This document shows positions 11,073 through 20,184 of a DNA stretch of 64,000 nt, piece by piece. The DNA lies in the NCBI RefSeq assembly GCF_024707105.1, contig NZ_JANQAJ010000006.1:868001-932000 (forward strand), given 5' to 3'. Under the pieces are notes generated by a model. It was not told the DNA's origin. It saw only the letters and a list, made by a program, of their open reading frames with translations, and ran no database searches. The stretch's first letter is position 1. The number at the start of each line of letters is the position of its first letter. Both the position numbers and the translations under genes were made by a program. Origin of the DNA: Devosia ginsengisoli. Lineage in GTDB: Bacteria > Pseudomonadota > Alphaproteobacteria > Rhizobiales > Devosiaceae.

Positions 11073-11744
11073 ATGTCGATTAGCAATGCCGACCTCGGGT
11101 CTTCGAACGCTTCGTCCAGTGCCGGCATGCCTCGCCAGGGCACTGCCAAGCGGGCTTTCGATGTCGTGGCAGCGTCGACCATGCTGGTCTTTGCGCTGCC
11201 CGCCATGTTTTTCATCGCCGTCATCATGTTTTCGACCGATCGCGGGCCGATCCTGTTCGCTCATGAGCGGGTCGGGCAGAACGGCAAGCGGTTCCGGTGC
11301 CTCAAGTTCCGCTCCATGGTGGTCAATTCCCAGGAAGCGCTAAGACGGCACCTGGAGGCTTTCCCGCAGGCGCGCGCCGAGTGGGAGGCCTCGCAGAAAC
11401 TGCGCGATGACCCGCGCATCACGCGGCTCGGCCGCTTCCTGCGCGTCACCAGCCTCGACGAATTGCCCCAGCTCATCAACGTCATCCGTGGCGACATGAG
11501 CCTTGTCGGGCCGCGTCCGATCGTGGAGGACGAGGTGATCCGCTATGCGGACAAGATTGACCATTATGCTGCGGTTCGTCCCGGCATTACCGGCCTTTGG
11601 CAGGTGAGCGGCCGCAGCGATGTCGACTACGACCAGCGCGTGCAGCTCGACTGCCGCTATGTCCGCGAATGGTCCTTCCTGGGCGACATGTTCATCCTCG
11701 TCAAGACGGTGAAGGTGGTCGCCTTCAGGACCGGCAGCCGATAG
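11073..11744 (+). CDS. exoY: undecaprenyl-phosphate sugar phosphotransferase (ExoY)
   Basis: 223 residues; the bacterial sugar transferase that starts the repeat by moving a sugar phosphate (galactose-1-P in succinoglycan) to undecaprenyl phosphate. It has an N-terminal membrane segment (about 27-52) after the KRAFDV motif, then KFRSMVVNSQ, TSLDELPQLINVIRGDMSLVG with GPRP, and GITGLWQVSGRS, all hallmarks of the family. The single-membrane-segment short form matches ExoY rather than the large WbaP type. It heads the rightward run to the flippase gene. Confidence 0.92.
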   Translation: MSISNADLGSSNASSSAGMPRQGTAKRAFDVVAASTMLVFALPAMFFIAVIMFSTDRGPILFAHERVGQNGKRFRCLKFRSMVVNSQEALRRHLEAFPQARAEWEASQKLRDDPRITRLGRFLRVTSLDELPQLINVIRGDMSLVGPRPIVEDEVIRYADKIDHYAAVRPGITGLWQVSGRSDVDYDQRVQLDCRYVREWSFLGDMFILVKTVKVVAFRTGSR

Positions 11745-11754
11745 GAGACCTGCA

Positions 11755-12141
11755 ATGGCGGTTTTTTCCCTGCGCCCCCGTGCCTTCCGCATTCGCAATC
11801 CCGGACGCGACGCCGAAACCGATCAGGTGCGGCTCGAAACCGTCCGCAATGCCATTGCCATGGCGCTGGGCGATGCCCGACGCGAACGCGATGGCCTGCA
11901 GCAACGCCTCGACCTTTATCATGCCCAGGCGGCGACCATGATCGACACGTCGGGCGATTACGGCACCCGCGCTGCGGCGGATGAAACCGTCATCCGTTCG
12001 GCCGAGCAGAACGCGGCCAATGCCCGGCGACGGCTGCAGATGCTCGATGTGCAGATCGGCAAATTCACTGAATTGATGGCCGAACTCGACAGCGGCGTGG
12101 CGGCGTCTGCCGCTTCCGCGACGGGCAATGGTGCCGCCTGA
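11755..12141 (+). CDS. hypothetical coiled-coil protein in the exo operon
   Basis: 128 residues, begins MAVFSLRPRAFRIRNPGRDA, with no signal peptide and no membrane helix. Residues about 22-112 are Ala, Arg, Glu and Gln-rich with heptad-like spacing (RRERDGLQQRLDLYHAQ; ANARRRLQMLDVQIGKF), suggesting a two-segment coiled coil or helical hairpin. The tail is low-complexity Ala/Ser. It lies 10 nt after exoY and 29 nt before a glycosyltransferase gene, so it is co-transcribed with polymer synthesis genes. I do not recognise the family. A scaffold or regulator of the exo machinery is possible but unsupported. Confidence 0.7.
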   Translation: MAVFSLRPRAFRIRNPGRDAETDQVRLETVRNAIAMALGDARRERDGLQQRLDLYHAQAATMIDTSGDYGTRAAADETVIRSAEQNAANARRRLQMLDVQIGKFTELMAELDSGVAASAASATGNGAA

Positions 12142-12170
12142 AGCGGTTCGCGCTTGAGCTGGGGAATGCA

Positions 12171-13379
12171 ATGAATCCCGCTGCCCGCGACCAGCCGGCC
12201 GCTCCGCTCGTTTCGGTGGTGATGGCCAATTACCAGGCCGGCGACCGCATCATCCACGCCATGCGTTCGGTGCTGCGCCAGACCATGGCCGATCTCGAGT
12301 TGATCGTCAGTGATGATGGCTCGAACGACGTCAGCCTGCTCCATATGCGCCGCCTGATGGCCGAAGACAGCCGTGTTCGCCTGCTGACATCAGAAGCCAA
12401 TGGCGGGCCGGCGCGCTGCCGTAACCGTGCGCTCGACGCGGCACGCGGGCACTGGATCGCCATCGTCGATTCCGACGATATCATTCATCCCGAACGCTTC
12501 GAGCGCTTGCTGGCTGCCGCCGGGCAGCACGGCGCCGATATCGTCGCGGATGACCTGCTGCTGTTCTTCGAGGACGGGACGGCGCCACGGCTGATGCTGG
12601 GCGAGGGGACCGACCGCTGTTTCACGGTTTCGCCCGAGCAATGGGTGCGCGCCGGCGTCGATGGCTCGCCGGCTCTGGGTTATCTCAAGCCCATGATCCG
12701 TTCGAGCTGCCTTGGGGCGTTGCGCTACGATGAAGCCCTGCGGATCGGGGAGGATTACGACCTCGTGCTGCGCCTTCTGCTGGATGGTGCAAGCCTGCTG
12801 GTCGTGCCCGAGCCCTATTATCTCTACCGCCGCCATTCCGGCTCCATCTCCCACCGGCTTCCCGTCGCGGATATGGAAGCGATGATCGCTCGCCAGCAGG
12901 CGCTGGTCGATGCCCATGCACCGCTGGATGCGGCCCTGTCGGCGGCCTTCGCACAACGGCAGCGCAATCTGCGCCAGGGCCTGAACTATGAGCGGCTGGT
13001 GGCCAGCATCAAGGCGCGGCGCTGGTCGGCAGCACTGGCGGCGCTGGCTGGCAATCCCGAACATCTGTGGCGGCTATGGCGCTCGTTCAGCGAGGGCCGG
13101 ACTCGCAGGCAGGCGATCCCGCCACGTCACGTCTCGCCGCTTCTCATGCTGGGCGCATCCGAAACGGCAGGGGCCACCGATCCGGTGCCGGCCTATCTTT
13201 CTGCCGTCGCGACCGACTGGTCGGCCCCGCGTCCGCGCCAGGTTTGGCGGGAACTTGCGGCTCGGCGCGGGCTCGGCGCCATTCGCTGCATTCCGCTCGA
13301 TGCGGCCGGCCGTTATGCCGCCGGTTTCATCCCGGAGGCTGAAGTTGCCGCGCCAGCGCTGGTGCGGGAGCCATCGTGA
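12171..13379 (+). CDS. glycosyltransferase family 2, ExoO-like
   Basis: 402 residues. The N-terminal GT-A domain shows VSVVMANYQAGDRIIHAMRS, IVSDDGSND, IAIVDSDDIIHPERF (metal-binding DSDD) and RIGEDYDLVLRLLLDG. The phrase SPALGYLKPMIR around residue 165 resembles ExoO-type transferases, which add a beta-1,6 glucose in succinoglycan. The C-terminal 100 residues are unassigned. It overlaps exoQ by one base (TGATG). The general function is firm; the specific ExoO assignment is tentative. Confidence 0.82.
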   Translation: MNPAARDQPAAPLVSVVMANYQAGDRIIHAMRSVLRQTMADLELIVSDDGSNDVSLLHMRRLMAEDSRVRLLTSEANGGPARCRNRALDAARGHWIAIVDSDDIIHPERFERLLAAAGQHGADIVADDLLLFFEDGTAPRLMLGEGTDRCFTVSPEQWVRAGVDGSPALGYLKPMIRSSCLGALRYDEALRIGEDYDLVLRLLLDGASLLVVPEPYYLYRRHSGSISHRLPVADMEAMIARQQALVDAHAPLDAALSAAFAQRQRNLRQGLNYERLVASIKARRWSAALAALAGNPEHLWRLWRSFSEGRTRRQAIPPRHVSPLLMLGASETAGATDPVPAYLSAVATDWSAPRPRQVWRELAARRGLGAIRCIPLDAAGRYAAGFIPEAEVAAPALVREPS

Positions 13380-14623
13380 TGGCTCGCCAACAGATCACCG
13401 TCAGCCTGGCCACGGTCCTGGTCTTCGGCGCCTTCGCGGCTTTGGTGCTCAACGCCATGTTCGGGCCGCTCGCCGCACTGACCTTCATGGGCTGCGCCGG
13501 CCTGCTGATGGTCAGCAATATCAACCAGAGCATGGATTCGGTCATGCGCTGGTGGTTCGTGCTGCTGCTGCCTGCCTATTGCATGCTGACGGCCCTGTGG
13601 TCGCTCTATCCCGCCAATTCACTGCGCTACGGCGTCCAGCTTGCCTTCACCCTGGTCTTTGCCATCGTCATGACGGGACGGCTATCGACCCGGACGCTGA
13701 TGCGGCTGATGTTTATCGTCTATGGCATTGGCGTGCTGGCCAGCATCGGCTTCGGCCGCACCGGCACGGGCGGCGCCTGGCTCGGCGTCTTTGGCAGCAA
13801 GAATGCCTTTGCCGCCCATATGGCGGTTTTCGTGCTGGTGGCCGCGGCCGTTGCGGCAGACCGGGAATCCGCGCTCTGGTTGCGGCTCACTGGCCTCGCC
13901 GGCGCGCTGGCTTCCGGGCCGCTCCTAATATTGGCCCAGTCGGCGGGCGCCATCCTGATGGTGGCGCCCTGTCTCGCCATCCTGCTGCTGACCCTGCTGA
14001 TCGACCGCCTGACGGGCATGCAAAGGCTGTTTCTCGCAACCATGATCGTCCTGGGCGTCGCCGCGCTCGGCCTGTTCGTGCTGGTGGCGGGCGATGCTAT
14101 GCTGGCCGAAGTGCTGGAGGGATCGGGCAAGGATCCAACCCTCACCGGACGTACCGATCTCTGGGCGCTCGGGCTGAGCTATATCGCCGAGCGGCCTTTG
14201 CAGGGGCTGGGTTATCGCTCCTTCTGGGTCGTGGGCTTCGGGCCGGCCGAACAGCTCTGGGCCATGTTCGACGTACCCTCGGGCGCCGGCTTCAACTTCC
14301 ACAACACCTATATTTCCAACGCCGTCGAGATCGGCCTGATCGGCCTCGGGCTCCAGGTCGCCATAATGTATGGCGGCGCTATCCTGATGGCCATCTACAC
14401 CTTCGCCCGGCCCAATGCCGCCAATGCGCTGCTGCTGTCGCTGCAGGCGCTGATGATCCTGCGCAGCTTCATCGAGGTGGAAGTGTTCTTCGAGTTTTCC
14501 ATCCGCTCCATCATGGGCGTGGCGACGCTGATCTATGCCTGCCAGGGCCTCATCGCCTTGCGGCGCAACCGGGCCGAGCGCCCGCAAATCCATCCCGGAG
14601 GCTTGCTGAGCCATGTCCGATAA
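13379..14623 (+). CDS. exoQ: exopolysaccharide polymerase, O-antigen-ligase family (ExoQ-like)
   Basis: 414 residues with about 10-12 membrane helices. The Wzy_C/O-antigen ligase signature is visible in LTGRTDLWALGLSYIAERPLQGLGY and later FNFHNTYISNAVEIGLIG (conserved His). It should join repeat units on the periplasmic face, working with ExoP. Start ATG 13379 overlaps the preceding stop (TGATG). Context between glycosyltransferases and the ExoT-like flippase supports ExoQ. Confidence 0.88.
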   Translation: MARQQITVSLATVLVFGAFAALVLNAMFGPLAALTFMGCAGLLMVSNINQSMDSVMRWWFVLLLPAYCMLTALWSLYPANSLRYGVQLAFTLVFAIVMTGRLSTRTLMRLMFIVYGIGVLASIGFGRTGTGGAWLGVFGSKNAFAAHMAVFVLVAAAVAADRESALWLRLTGLAGALASGPLLILAQSAGAILMVAPCLAILLLTLLIDRLTGMQRLFLATMIVLGVAALGLFVLVAGDAMLAEVLEGSGKDPTLTGRTDLWALGLSYIAERPLQGLGYRSFWVVGFGPAEQLWAMFDVPSGAGFNFHNTYISNAVEIGLIGLGLQVAIMYGGAILMAIYTFARPNAANALLLSLQALMILRSFIEVEVFFEFSIRSIMGVATLIYACQGLIALRRNRAERPQIHPGGLLSHVR

Positions 14624-15620
14624 CCGATCCGGCCTCGTCAATATCCGCACCCCGACCTACAAGCGCCCCGAAGCGCTGCGCCGGGCACTGCAATCCATGA
14701 TCGACCAGAGCTGGCCGGATTGGGTCTGCGACGTCTATGACGACGATCCCGATCAAGCCGGTCGCGCCGTGGTCGCCGCCCTTGATGATGCACGTATCCG
14801 CTATACGTCCAACAAGCCGCAGCTCTTCGCCTCGCGCAATATCGACCACTGCTTCAGCGCGGAAAACCCGCATGGCGCGGAATATTTCTGCGTCGTCGAG
14901 GACGACAATTTCATCCTGCCCGAATTCTGCGCCGCCAATATCGCGCTGTCGCGGCAGCAGGGCGTCGAGATCGTGCTGCGCAACCAGTTCTTCGAATATG
15001 CGAGCGGCACGCAAGAGGCACATGTCGGCACCAGCGGCGTACTCGACGAGCTGTTCACCGAAGGTCTCTACCAGCCAGACGATTTCCGCATGTCGCTGCT
15101 GGCGGGCATCGGCGTATCGAATGGCGGGCTGTTCTGGTCGGTGCGCGCCATTTCGCCACTCGAAATCCAGTATGCCTGCACGGCGACGCTGCAGGAATAT
15201 CTCAGGACCTATTCGATCATCGAGCCGGTCTATGTCGCCATGCATCCCCTGGCGGTATGGGCAGAAAATGCGGAACAGACCACCCGCAATGCCGGGCTGG
15301 CCGCCGGCTACCTGCGGCGCGAACTCGACCTCAAGCGCGCGGTGCAGGCCCTACGCCGCAAGGTATGGCGCGAAGCCACCCGCGAGCAGCGCGCCCGCTT
15401 CATGCATGATCCGCGTTTCGCCACCCCTGCCGGCGCACGCGCGATCAACATCGGCAAGGCCCTGATCGGGGCGAGCCTGACCGGCCATGTGCCCGCTCTC
15501 GAAGCCTTCAGGCTCCGCCTGCGGGGCCTGGTGATCTGCCTGCTCGGCCGCGTCACGCCTGATTTCACCCGCTTCGTCGCCTCGCGCGACAGCCTGCGGC
15601 ATGGCACAGGCCGGGCATGA
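14613..15620 (+). CDS. glycosyltransferase, GT-A type, unassigned linkage
   Basis: 335 residues, overlapping exoQ by 11 nt. The N-terminus VNIRTPTYKRPEALRRALQSM is a GT2-like start, followed by CDVYDDDPDQAG and CVVEDDNFILPEF (acidic DXD-type metal site near residue 95). The second half does not resemble ExoU or ExoW clearly, so I leave it unnamed. It would add a further sugar, perhaps a side-chain residue carrying the pyruvate made by ExoV. Confidence 0.75.
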   Translation: MSDNRSGLVNIRTPTYKRPEALRRALQSMIDQSWPDWVCDVYDDDPDQAGRAVVAALDDARIRYTSNKPQLFASRNIDHCFSAENPHGAEYFCVVEDDNFILPEFCAANIALSRQQGVEIVLRNQFFEYASGTQEAHVGTSGVLDELFTEGLYQPDDFRMSLLAGIGVSNGGLFWSVRAISPLEIQYACTATLQEYLRTYSIIEPVYVAMHPLAVWAENAEQTTRNAGLAAGYLRRELDLKRAVQALRRKVWREATREQRARFMHDPRFATPAGARAINIGKALIGASLTGHVPALEAFRLRLRGLVICLLGRVTPDFTRFVASRDSLRHGTGRA

Positions 15621-17092
15621 CCCTGGCGGCGGATACGCGCGGCACCCGGCTCGACCACCTTGCAACCGGGCGCGCTTCGGCCGCCATCAAGGGCACGATC
15701 TGGTCGCTGGTCAGCAGCCTCGTGCCGGCGGTGCTGGGCTTGCTCGTCTTTCTCGCCACTTCGCGGGTGTTGAGCCCGGCTGAATTCGGCATCGTGGCCT
15801 TCGCGGCCAGCATTGCCACGGTCGGCCTCGCCGTTGCGCCGGCCGGTTTCCGTGAAGCGCTGATCCAGCGGCGGGTCATTGCGGCCATCCATCTCGATAC
15901 CGTGTTCTGGCTCTGCGTCGGAGCCGCCTTGCTCATCTATGCCGCGCTCTGCCTGGCCGGACCTTTCGTCGTGGGCGCCACGGGGCAGGAGCCGCTGCTG
16001 CTGCTCATTCCGTTCATTTCCCTGCGCGTGATTTTCGACATGGCGGCCGCTGTGCCCAATGCGCTGCTGGTGCGCACCATGTCGTTCAAGATGCTCGCCT
16101 TGCGCACCACGATCGCCTCGCTCGTGGCTGCAATCGTCTGCCTGGCCCTGCTCTGGTTCGGCTTCGGGCTCTGGGCGCTGGCGGCCTCGCAACTGGCCTC
16201 CTCGGTTACAACCTGCATCGGGGCGCTGGCCGCTGCCCGCTGGCGGCCCCGCCTGCGCTTCGAGCGACGCGCTCTTGGCGATCTGAAGGCATTCGGCCTG
16301 TTCTCGACCGGCAATCATTTCATTTCCACGCTGAGCCTCGACCAATTGCTGATCGGCATGCTGCTCGGCCCGGTCTGGCTGGGTCTCTATGGCTTCGCCC
16401 GACGCATCTTCCAGATCCTCACGGACCTGATCTCGGGGGCGCTCAACCTCGTCTCCTATTCGCTGCTCTCCTCCATGCAGCACGAACCAGCCAAGCTGCG
16501 CGAGGCCTATCTTCTCGGCACGTTCGCCTCTTCGGTGGTGGCCTTCCCGGTCTTTGCCGGGCTGGCGCTGGTGGCGGGTGATTTCGTGCCCCTGGCCTTT
16601 GGCACCCATTGGCTGGAAGCGGTACCCGTGGTGCAGGCCTTCTGCGCCCTGGGCATCCTGACCGCCGTCGGCGTGCTCCAGTCCTCGCTGATCCGCAGCC
16701 AGGGCCAGGCCGACCTCTGGTTCTACTACATCCTCGGCAAGCAGGCCGTGACGGTGCTCTACATCTTCCTGTTTTCAGGCTGGGGCCTCGTGCCGCTCAC
16801 CATCTCGCTGGTGATCCTCAACGGCCTGATGTGGCTGCCCTCGGTGCATATGGTGGTGCGCCTGCTGCACGTTTCGGCCTTCGCCTATCTCGGCTCCTTC
16901 GCCCTGCCGATTCTGGCCACCGCTGTTATGGCGGGCGCCGGCTGGTTGGTGCAGCAGCAACTGGCCAATGCCGATGTCGTCCTGCGCCTCACCATGACAA
17001 TCGGCGCCGCAGCCTTGAGCTACGGCGCCGTCATATTGCTGTTCGGCCGCGAGCGGATCGGGCGCCTGGTCGGCTTCCTGCGCCGACGCTAG
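15617..17092 (+). CDS. exoT: lipopolysaccharide/exopolysaccharide flippase (ExoT-like, MATE/Wzx superfamily)
   Basis: 491 residues with about 12-14 membrane helices; starts KGTIWSLVSSLVPAVLGLLVFLA after a short cytoplasmic leader. Motifs such as LSPAEFGIVAFAASIATVGL and GLYGFARRIFQILTDLISGAL fit polysaccharide translocases. It should flip the lipid-linked repeat across the inner membrane. Start ATG 15617 overlaps the upstream stop (ATGA). Its stop overlaps the convergent exoV stop inside a shared CTAG. Confidence 0.88.
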   Translation: MTLAADTRGTRLDHLATGRASAAIKGTIWSLVSSLVPAVLGLLVFLATSRVLSPAEFGIVAFAASIATVGLAVAPAGFREALIQRRVIAAIHLDTVFWLCVGAALLIYAALCLAGPFVVGATGQEPLLLLIPFISLRVIFDMAAAVPNALLVRTMSFKMLALRTTIASLVAAIVCLALLWFGFGLWALAASQLASSVTTCIGALAAARWRPRLRFERRALGDLKAFGLFSTGNHFISTLSLDQLLIGMLLGPVWLGLYGFARRIFQILTDLISGALNLVSYSLLSSMQHEPAKLREAYLLGTFASSVVAFPVFAGLALVAGDFVPLAFGTHWLEAVPVVQAFCALGILTAVGVLQSSLIRSQGQADLWFYYILGKQAVTVLYIFLFSGWGLVPLTISLVILNGLMWLPSVHMVVRLLHVSAFAYLGSFALPILATAVMAGAGWLVQQQLANADVVLRLTMTIGAAALSYGAVILLFGRERIGRLVGFLRRR

Positions 17093-17982
17093 GCTATCGC
17101 CCGGCGGCTCGCCAAGAAGGCGTCCACGGCGTCGCGGGCGCGCTCCGTAACCTCGACAATCTTCGCATCGCTGCTGAGCTGGGGTTCGAGCCGCGCCATG
17201 GCCTGCAGATGCCCTGCCGCGATCTGGGTCAGGATGCGATTGGGCAGTGTGGCGAGCGGTGAGGCACTGAAGCGCCCTACCTTGCCCAGCGCGCCGCCGC
17301 GCCCGGTGCGGGAAATGTAATATTCCAGCACGCTGCACGGCTTGAGCGGATTGAGGCGCACATCGAGGTCGAGCGCGCCTGACCAGTCGAACCATTTCTT
17401 GTGATGGCCGCCATAGATCGGGCGGGCGCCGATCCACGGCGTGCGCAGCGCGTCGGCGACAATGGCGCCATGCATGGCTTCGGTAATGAGCAGCCGCGCC
17501 CCAAGAATCTGGCTCAGCACCTTCTCGACCGGATCGGTCGCATCGATCAGCGTCATACCCGCAAGGCGGCAGGCTTCGGCCCAGTCGCCGCGCTCCAGCG
17601 TCTCGTAATGCGGCATGAAGGCGATATCGACGCTGTCGTCAGGCTCGGGCAGGTCCAGGGCGCGCAGCAGCACGGCGCTGTCGCAGATGGAGAGGGTCGG
17701 ATCGATGCCGAGCGTCCTTGCCGTATTGGGGCCGCGCACGAAGCGGATGTCCCAACTGCCGTCATGCACGTCAGGTAGGCCCATATAGCCGGCATAGCCC
17801 GAGCCCATGACGAATTTGCGTGCCGCCGGATCGAGATGATCACCGATGATGGAGCCGATGCCGACGAAAAGCTCGCTTTCGTCTTCGTCCAGAAAGCCCT
17901 GGGGCAGCAAAGCAGGCCAGACATGCAGGTTCAGCTCGTCGCCGAAATTCGGCACCTTGCCGCGAAAGAATACCAGCTTCAT
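17089..17982 (-). CDS. exoV: polysaccharide pyruvyl transferase (ExoV-like)
   Basis: 297 residues. N-terminus MKLVFFRGKVPNFGDELNLHVWP contains the NFGDELN signature of pyruvyl transferases. Later regions include LLITEAMHGAIVADALRTPWI and a Gly/Lys-rich segment. It would add ketal pyruvate from phosphoenolpyruvate to a terminal sugar, giving an acidic polymer. I chose ATG 17982, which overlaps the exoK stop by one base; a GTG lies 3 nt upstream. It is the last gene of the leftward exoF-exoK-exoV group. Confidence 0.9.
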   Translation of the reverse strand: MKLVFFRGKVPNFGDELNLHVWPALLPQGFLDEDESELFVGIGSIIGDHLDPAARKFVMGSGYAGYMGLPDVHDGSWDIRFVRGPNTARTLGIDPTLSICDSAVLLRALDLPEPDDSVDIAFMPHYETLERGDWAEACRLAGMTLIDATDPVEKVLSQILGARLLITEAMHGAIVADALRTPWIGARPIYGGHHKKWFDWSGALDLDVRLNPLKPCSVLEYYISRTGRGGALGKVGRFSASPLATLPNRILTQIAAGHLQAMARLEPQLSSDAKIVEVTERARDAVDAFLASRRAIA

Positions 17983-18773
17983 CACTCGTCCTCATTGTCT
18001 TGGCACAGAATGGAGGCGTCGAATGCGCAGTCCGCGCCCAATGGCGTGAAACCCACCCAGTCCACTTCCATGGCAATGGGGGTATCGACCGCAGCAAACT
18101 GCCCCATCCAGTCGGTGAGCGTGTCCGTGCCCCACAGGCTGAAGAAAATGCGCTGCGGATTGTCGGGAATCGTCGTTTTGTCGCTCATGGTGCGAACCAG
18201 TTCGCCGTCGATGTAGTAGCGCAGCTCGTCCGGGCCCCAGGTGAAGGCGAAGGTGACGAAATCGCTGTCGGACTTATGGGGCAGGGCATGGGTCTGGCCG
18301 CTGCCGGTTTCGCCATCGCCGCTGATGCCGTTGACGAAAGTGGTGGTGTCTACCTTGCCGGTGTCGCGCAGCAGGATTTCGAAATCGATCTCGTCATGCG
18401 GCTTGCCCTGCTGGGCCCCGATATAGGTGAAGAAAGCCGCATTGAGCCCGGCGCCGGCGGGCGTCTTCAGCCGGGCCTCATAAGTGCCGAAACCATAGGC
18501 GGCGCGCGTCTGCAACTCGCCGCAGCGATATTGCCGCTCGCCTTTCGGAACGGGCGCGAAGCCGACATGCAGCATGCCGTCACTGGTTGTCACCTGATCG
18601 CCCGACCAGGTGCAGTTCTGGTGCGCGCCATTGTTCCAGCCGTCCGAAACATACCAGCGCGACTGGTCGAGCTGGTCGAAATCGTCGAAAAAACCGCCAT
18701 CCTGCGCCAGCACGGGCGTGGTTCCGAGCCCCGCCGCCAGTGCCAGTGCGGCGAGCCAGATCGTGTTTGTCAT
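17982..18773 (-). CDS. exoK: secreted GH16 endo-beta-glucanase (ExoK-like)
   Basis: 263 residues with a signal peptide (cleavage after about Ala23, VLAQ). The GH16 lichenase-type active site is EIDFE at residues 128-132, inside HDEIDFEILL: nucleophile Glu128, assisting Asp130, acid/base Glu132. WYVSDGWNNGAHQNCTWS matches the N-terminal substrate cleft of bacterial lichenases/ExoK. The enzyme would trim nascent beta-glucan-containing exopolysaccharide in the periplasm or outside. An extra pair of cysteines sits in the C-terminal tail (CAFDASILCQ). Confidence 0.92.
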   Translation of the reverse strand: MTNTIWLAALALAAGLGTTPVLAQDGGFFDDFDQLDQSRWYVSDGWNNGAHQNCTWSGDQVTTSDGMLHVGFAPVPKGERQYRCGELQTRAAYGFGTYEARLKTPAGAGLNAAFFTYIGAQQGKPHDEIDFEILLRDTGKVDTTTFVNGISGDGETGSGQTHALPHKSDSDFVTFAFTWGPDELRYYIDGELVRTMSDKTTIPDNPQRIFFSLWGTDTLTDWMGQFAAVDTPIAMEVDWVGFTPLGADCAFDASILCQDNEDE

Positions 18774-18787
18774 CGTGGTTTCCTGTC

Positions 18788-20017
18788 TCAGGGTGCGAGT
18801 GTGAGGCGGGCGACAACGACATCGCCGGCTGCAAGCGGGGTGCCGAGATCGGCGGCGATTTCCTCGCCATTGCGGATGATCGCATAGGTGTAAGTGGGCG
18901 CGGCATCGCCGGGCACGGCGGCGCCGGTATAGAGCGCGGCCTCCTGCACCAGGCCGCGCTGGGTCGCGATCTTGAGCGCCAGGGCGCTGATCTGGCCATC
19001 CACCGTCTGCCGCTCCAGCGACAGGTCGGAAATGCGCTGGTCGGCGAGCCGTGCCTGTTCGCGATTGGCCGCGGCGATGTCCTGCTGCGCCTGAAGGGCG
19101 GCAGTCTGCGTGTCGAGAAGGCGCGATTCGAGATCGGCGACATTGGTCTGGAGCGAGGCGACGCGCGACACCAGAGCCAGGCCGTCATCGGAGAGCGCCG
19201 TGATCTTGTCGAGCTGCTCGCGTGCGACCACCAGCTGGGTTTCGGTGCCGCCCTCTTTCTGCTGGAAAGCCTCGATCTGGCTGGTCAGCAGGCCAACCTG
19301 ATCGGTCAGCGAGGTGGATTGGGCCTCGGCCTGCCGCGTCTGGGCGTCGAGTATGGCCTTTTCGGCGGCCACCATGCTCTCGATGCCGGGCTTGCCTTCC
19401 AGCTCCGGCGGCACGGCGATGTCGCCTTGTCCGGCAAGCTCGGCATCGAGGCGTGCCCGGCGGATCAGCAGGCGATCATATTCGTCTTCGAGCACCTGCA
19501 ATGCGCCGGTGGTGTTCAGCATTTCGCGCTCTGGGCGCGCCGAGGCCTCGGCGCTGCGCCGCTCGCCCCCGGCCAAAGCCAAGGCCTTGACCACGGTCAG
19601 GTTGGGGGCGAAGGGGTATTCGCCGGGTGCGGCCACGTCGCCGGAAATATAGACCGGTCCATATTGCGCCACCTCCACCGTGACCGTTGGCGCGGTGACC
19701 AGCCCGAGGGCCTGCTGCAACCCGGAACCAAGCTCGGCGGCCAGTTCGGCGGACGTCTTGCCCGCGCCAGCGGTGGCGCCGACCATGGGGAAGTTCACAT
19801 TGCCATCCGCGCCGACCACATATTCGCCGCCCAGGGCCGTCCATTCCTCGAAGGTGGAATCGACCGCCTTCCACTGCACCACCTTGATGTTGATCTTGTC
19901 GGATACGCCCAGCATGTAGGGCTCGTTAGCCCCGGCGGGTCCGGCCACGAAGGTCATCAGGGTGCCGAAGGCGACGAGCCGGGCAATGGATCGAAAATGG
20001 TCCGGGGCAGTCCGCAT
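18788..20017 (-). CDS. exoF: polysaccharide export protein (ExoF-like)
   Basis: 409 residues: signal peptide (about 1-30), polysaccharide-export domain (YMLGVSDKINIKVVQWK), SLBB-like domain (about 105-150, GPVYISGDVAAPGEYPF), then a long coiled coil (about 185-365) and a short C-terminal beta domain. This is the layout of rhizobial ExoF, the periplasmic/outer-membrane partner of ExoP for export. It is the first gene of the exoF-exoK-exoV operon. Confidence 0.9.
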   Translation of the reverse strand: MRTAPDHFRSIARLVAFGTLMTFVAGPAGANEPYMLGVSDKINIKVVQWKAVDSTFEEWTALGGEYVVGADGNVNFPMVGATAGAGKTSAELAAELGSGLQQALGLVTAPTVTVEVAQYGPVYISGDVAAPGEYPFAPNLTVVKALALAGGERRSAEASARPEREMLNTTGALQVLEDEYDRLLIRRARLDAELAGQGDIAVPPELEGKPGIESMVAAEKAILDAQTRQAEAQSTSLTDQVGLLTSQIEAFQQKEGGTETQLVVAREQLDKITALSDDGLALVSRVASLQTNVADLESRLLDTQTAALQAQQDIAAANREQARLADQRISDLSLERQTVDGQISALALKIATQRGLVQEAALYTGAAVPGDAAPTYTYAIIRNGEEIAADLGTPLAAGDVVVARLTLAP

Positions 20018-20103
20018 ATATCCCCATCCTTAAGTCTGGCAGCGATGCGCCAATCGTCGGCATGGATCATGCTCTCAATGGGGCAGAGGCCGCAGCAAGC
20101 ACT

Positions 20104-20125
20104 CATCACCCGAGGCCGGGTGATG
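20104..20125. terminator. hairpin between the zinc-ribbon gene and exoF
   Basis: CATCACCC, 6-nt loop, GGGTGATG: perfect 8-bp stem downstream of the leftward gene ending at 20185 and about 90 bp upstream of exoF. There is no strong T-run on the minus strand, so intrinsic termination is uncertain. Confidence 0.35.
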
Positions 20126-20184
20126 GATGCCAAGCTACTGATCTCACTGTATTTTTCTGTCCGGCTCGGAGCCTGCCGGTGCGA

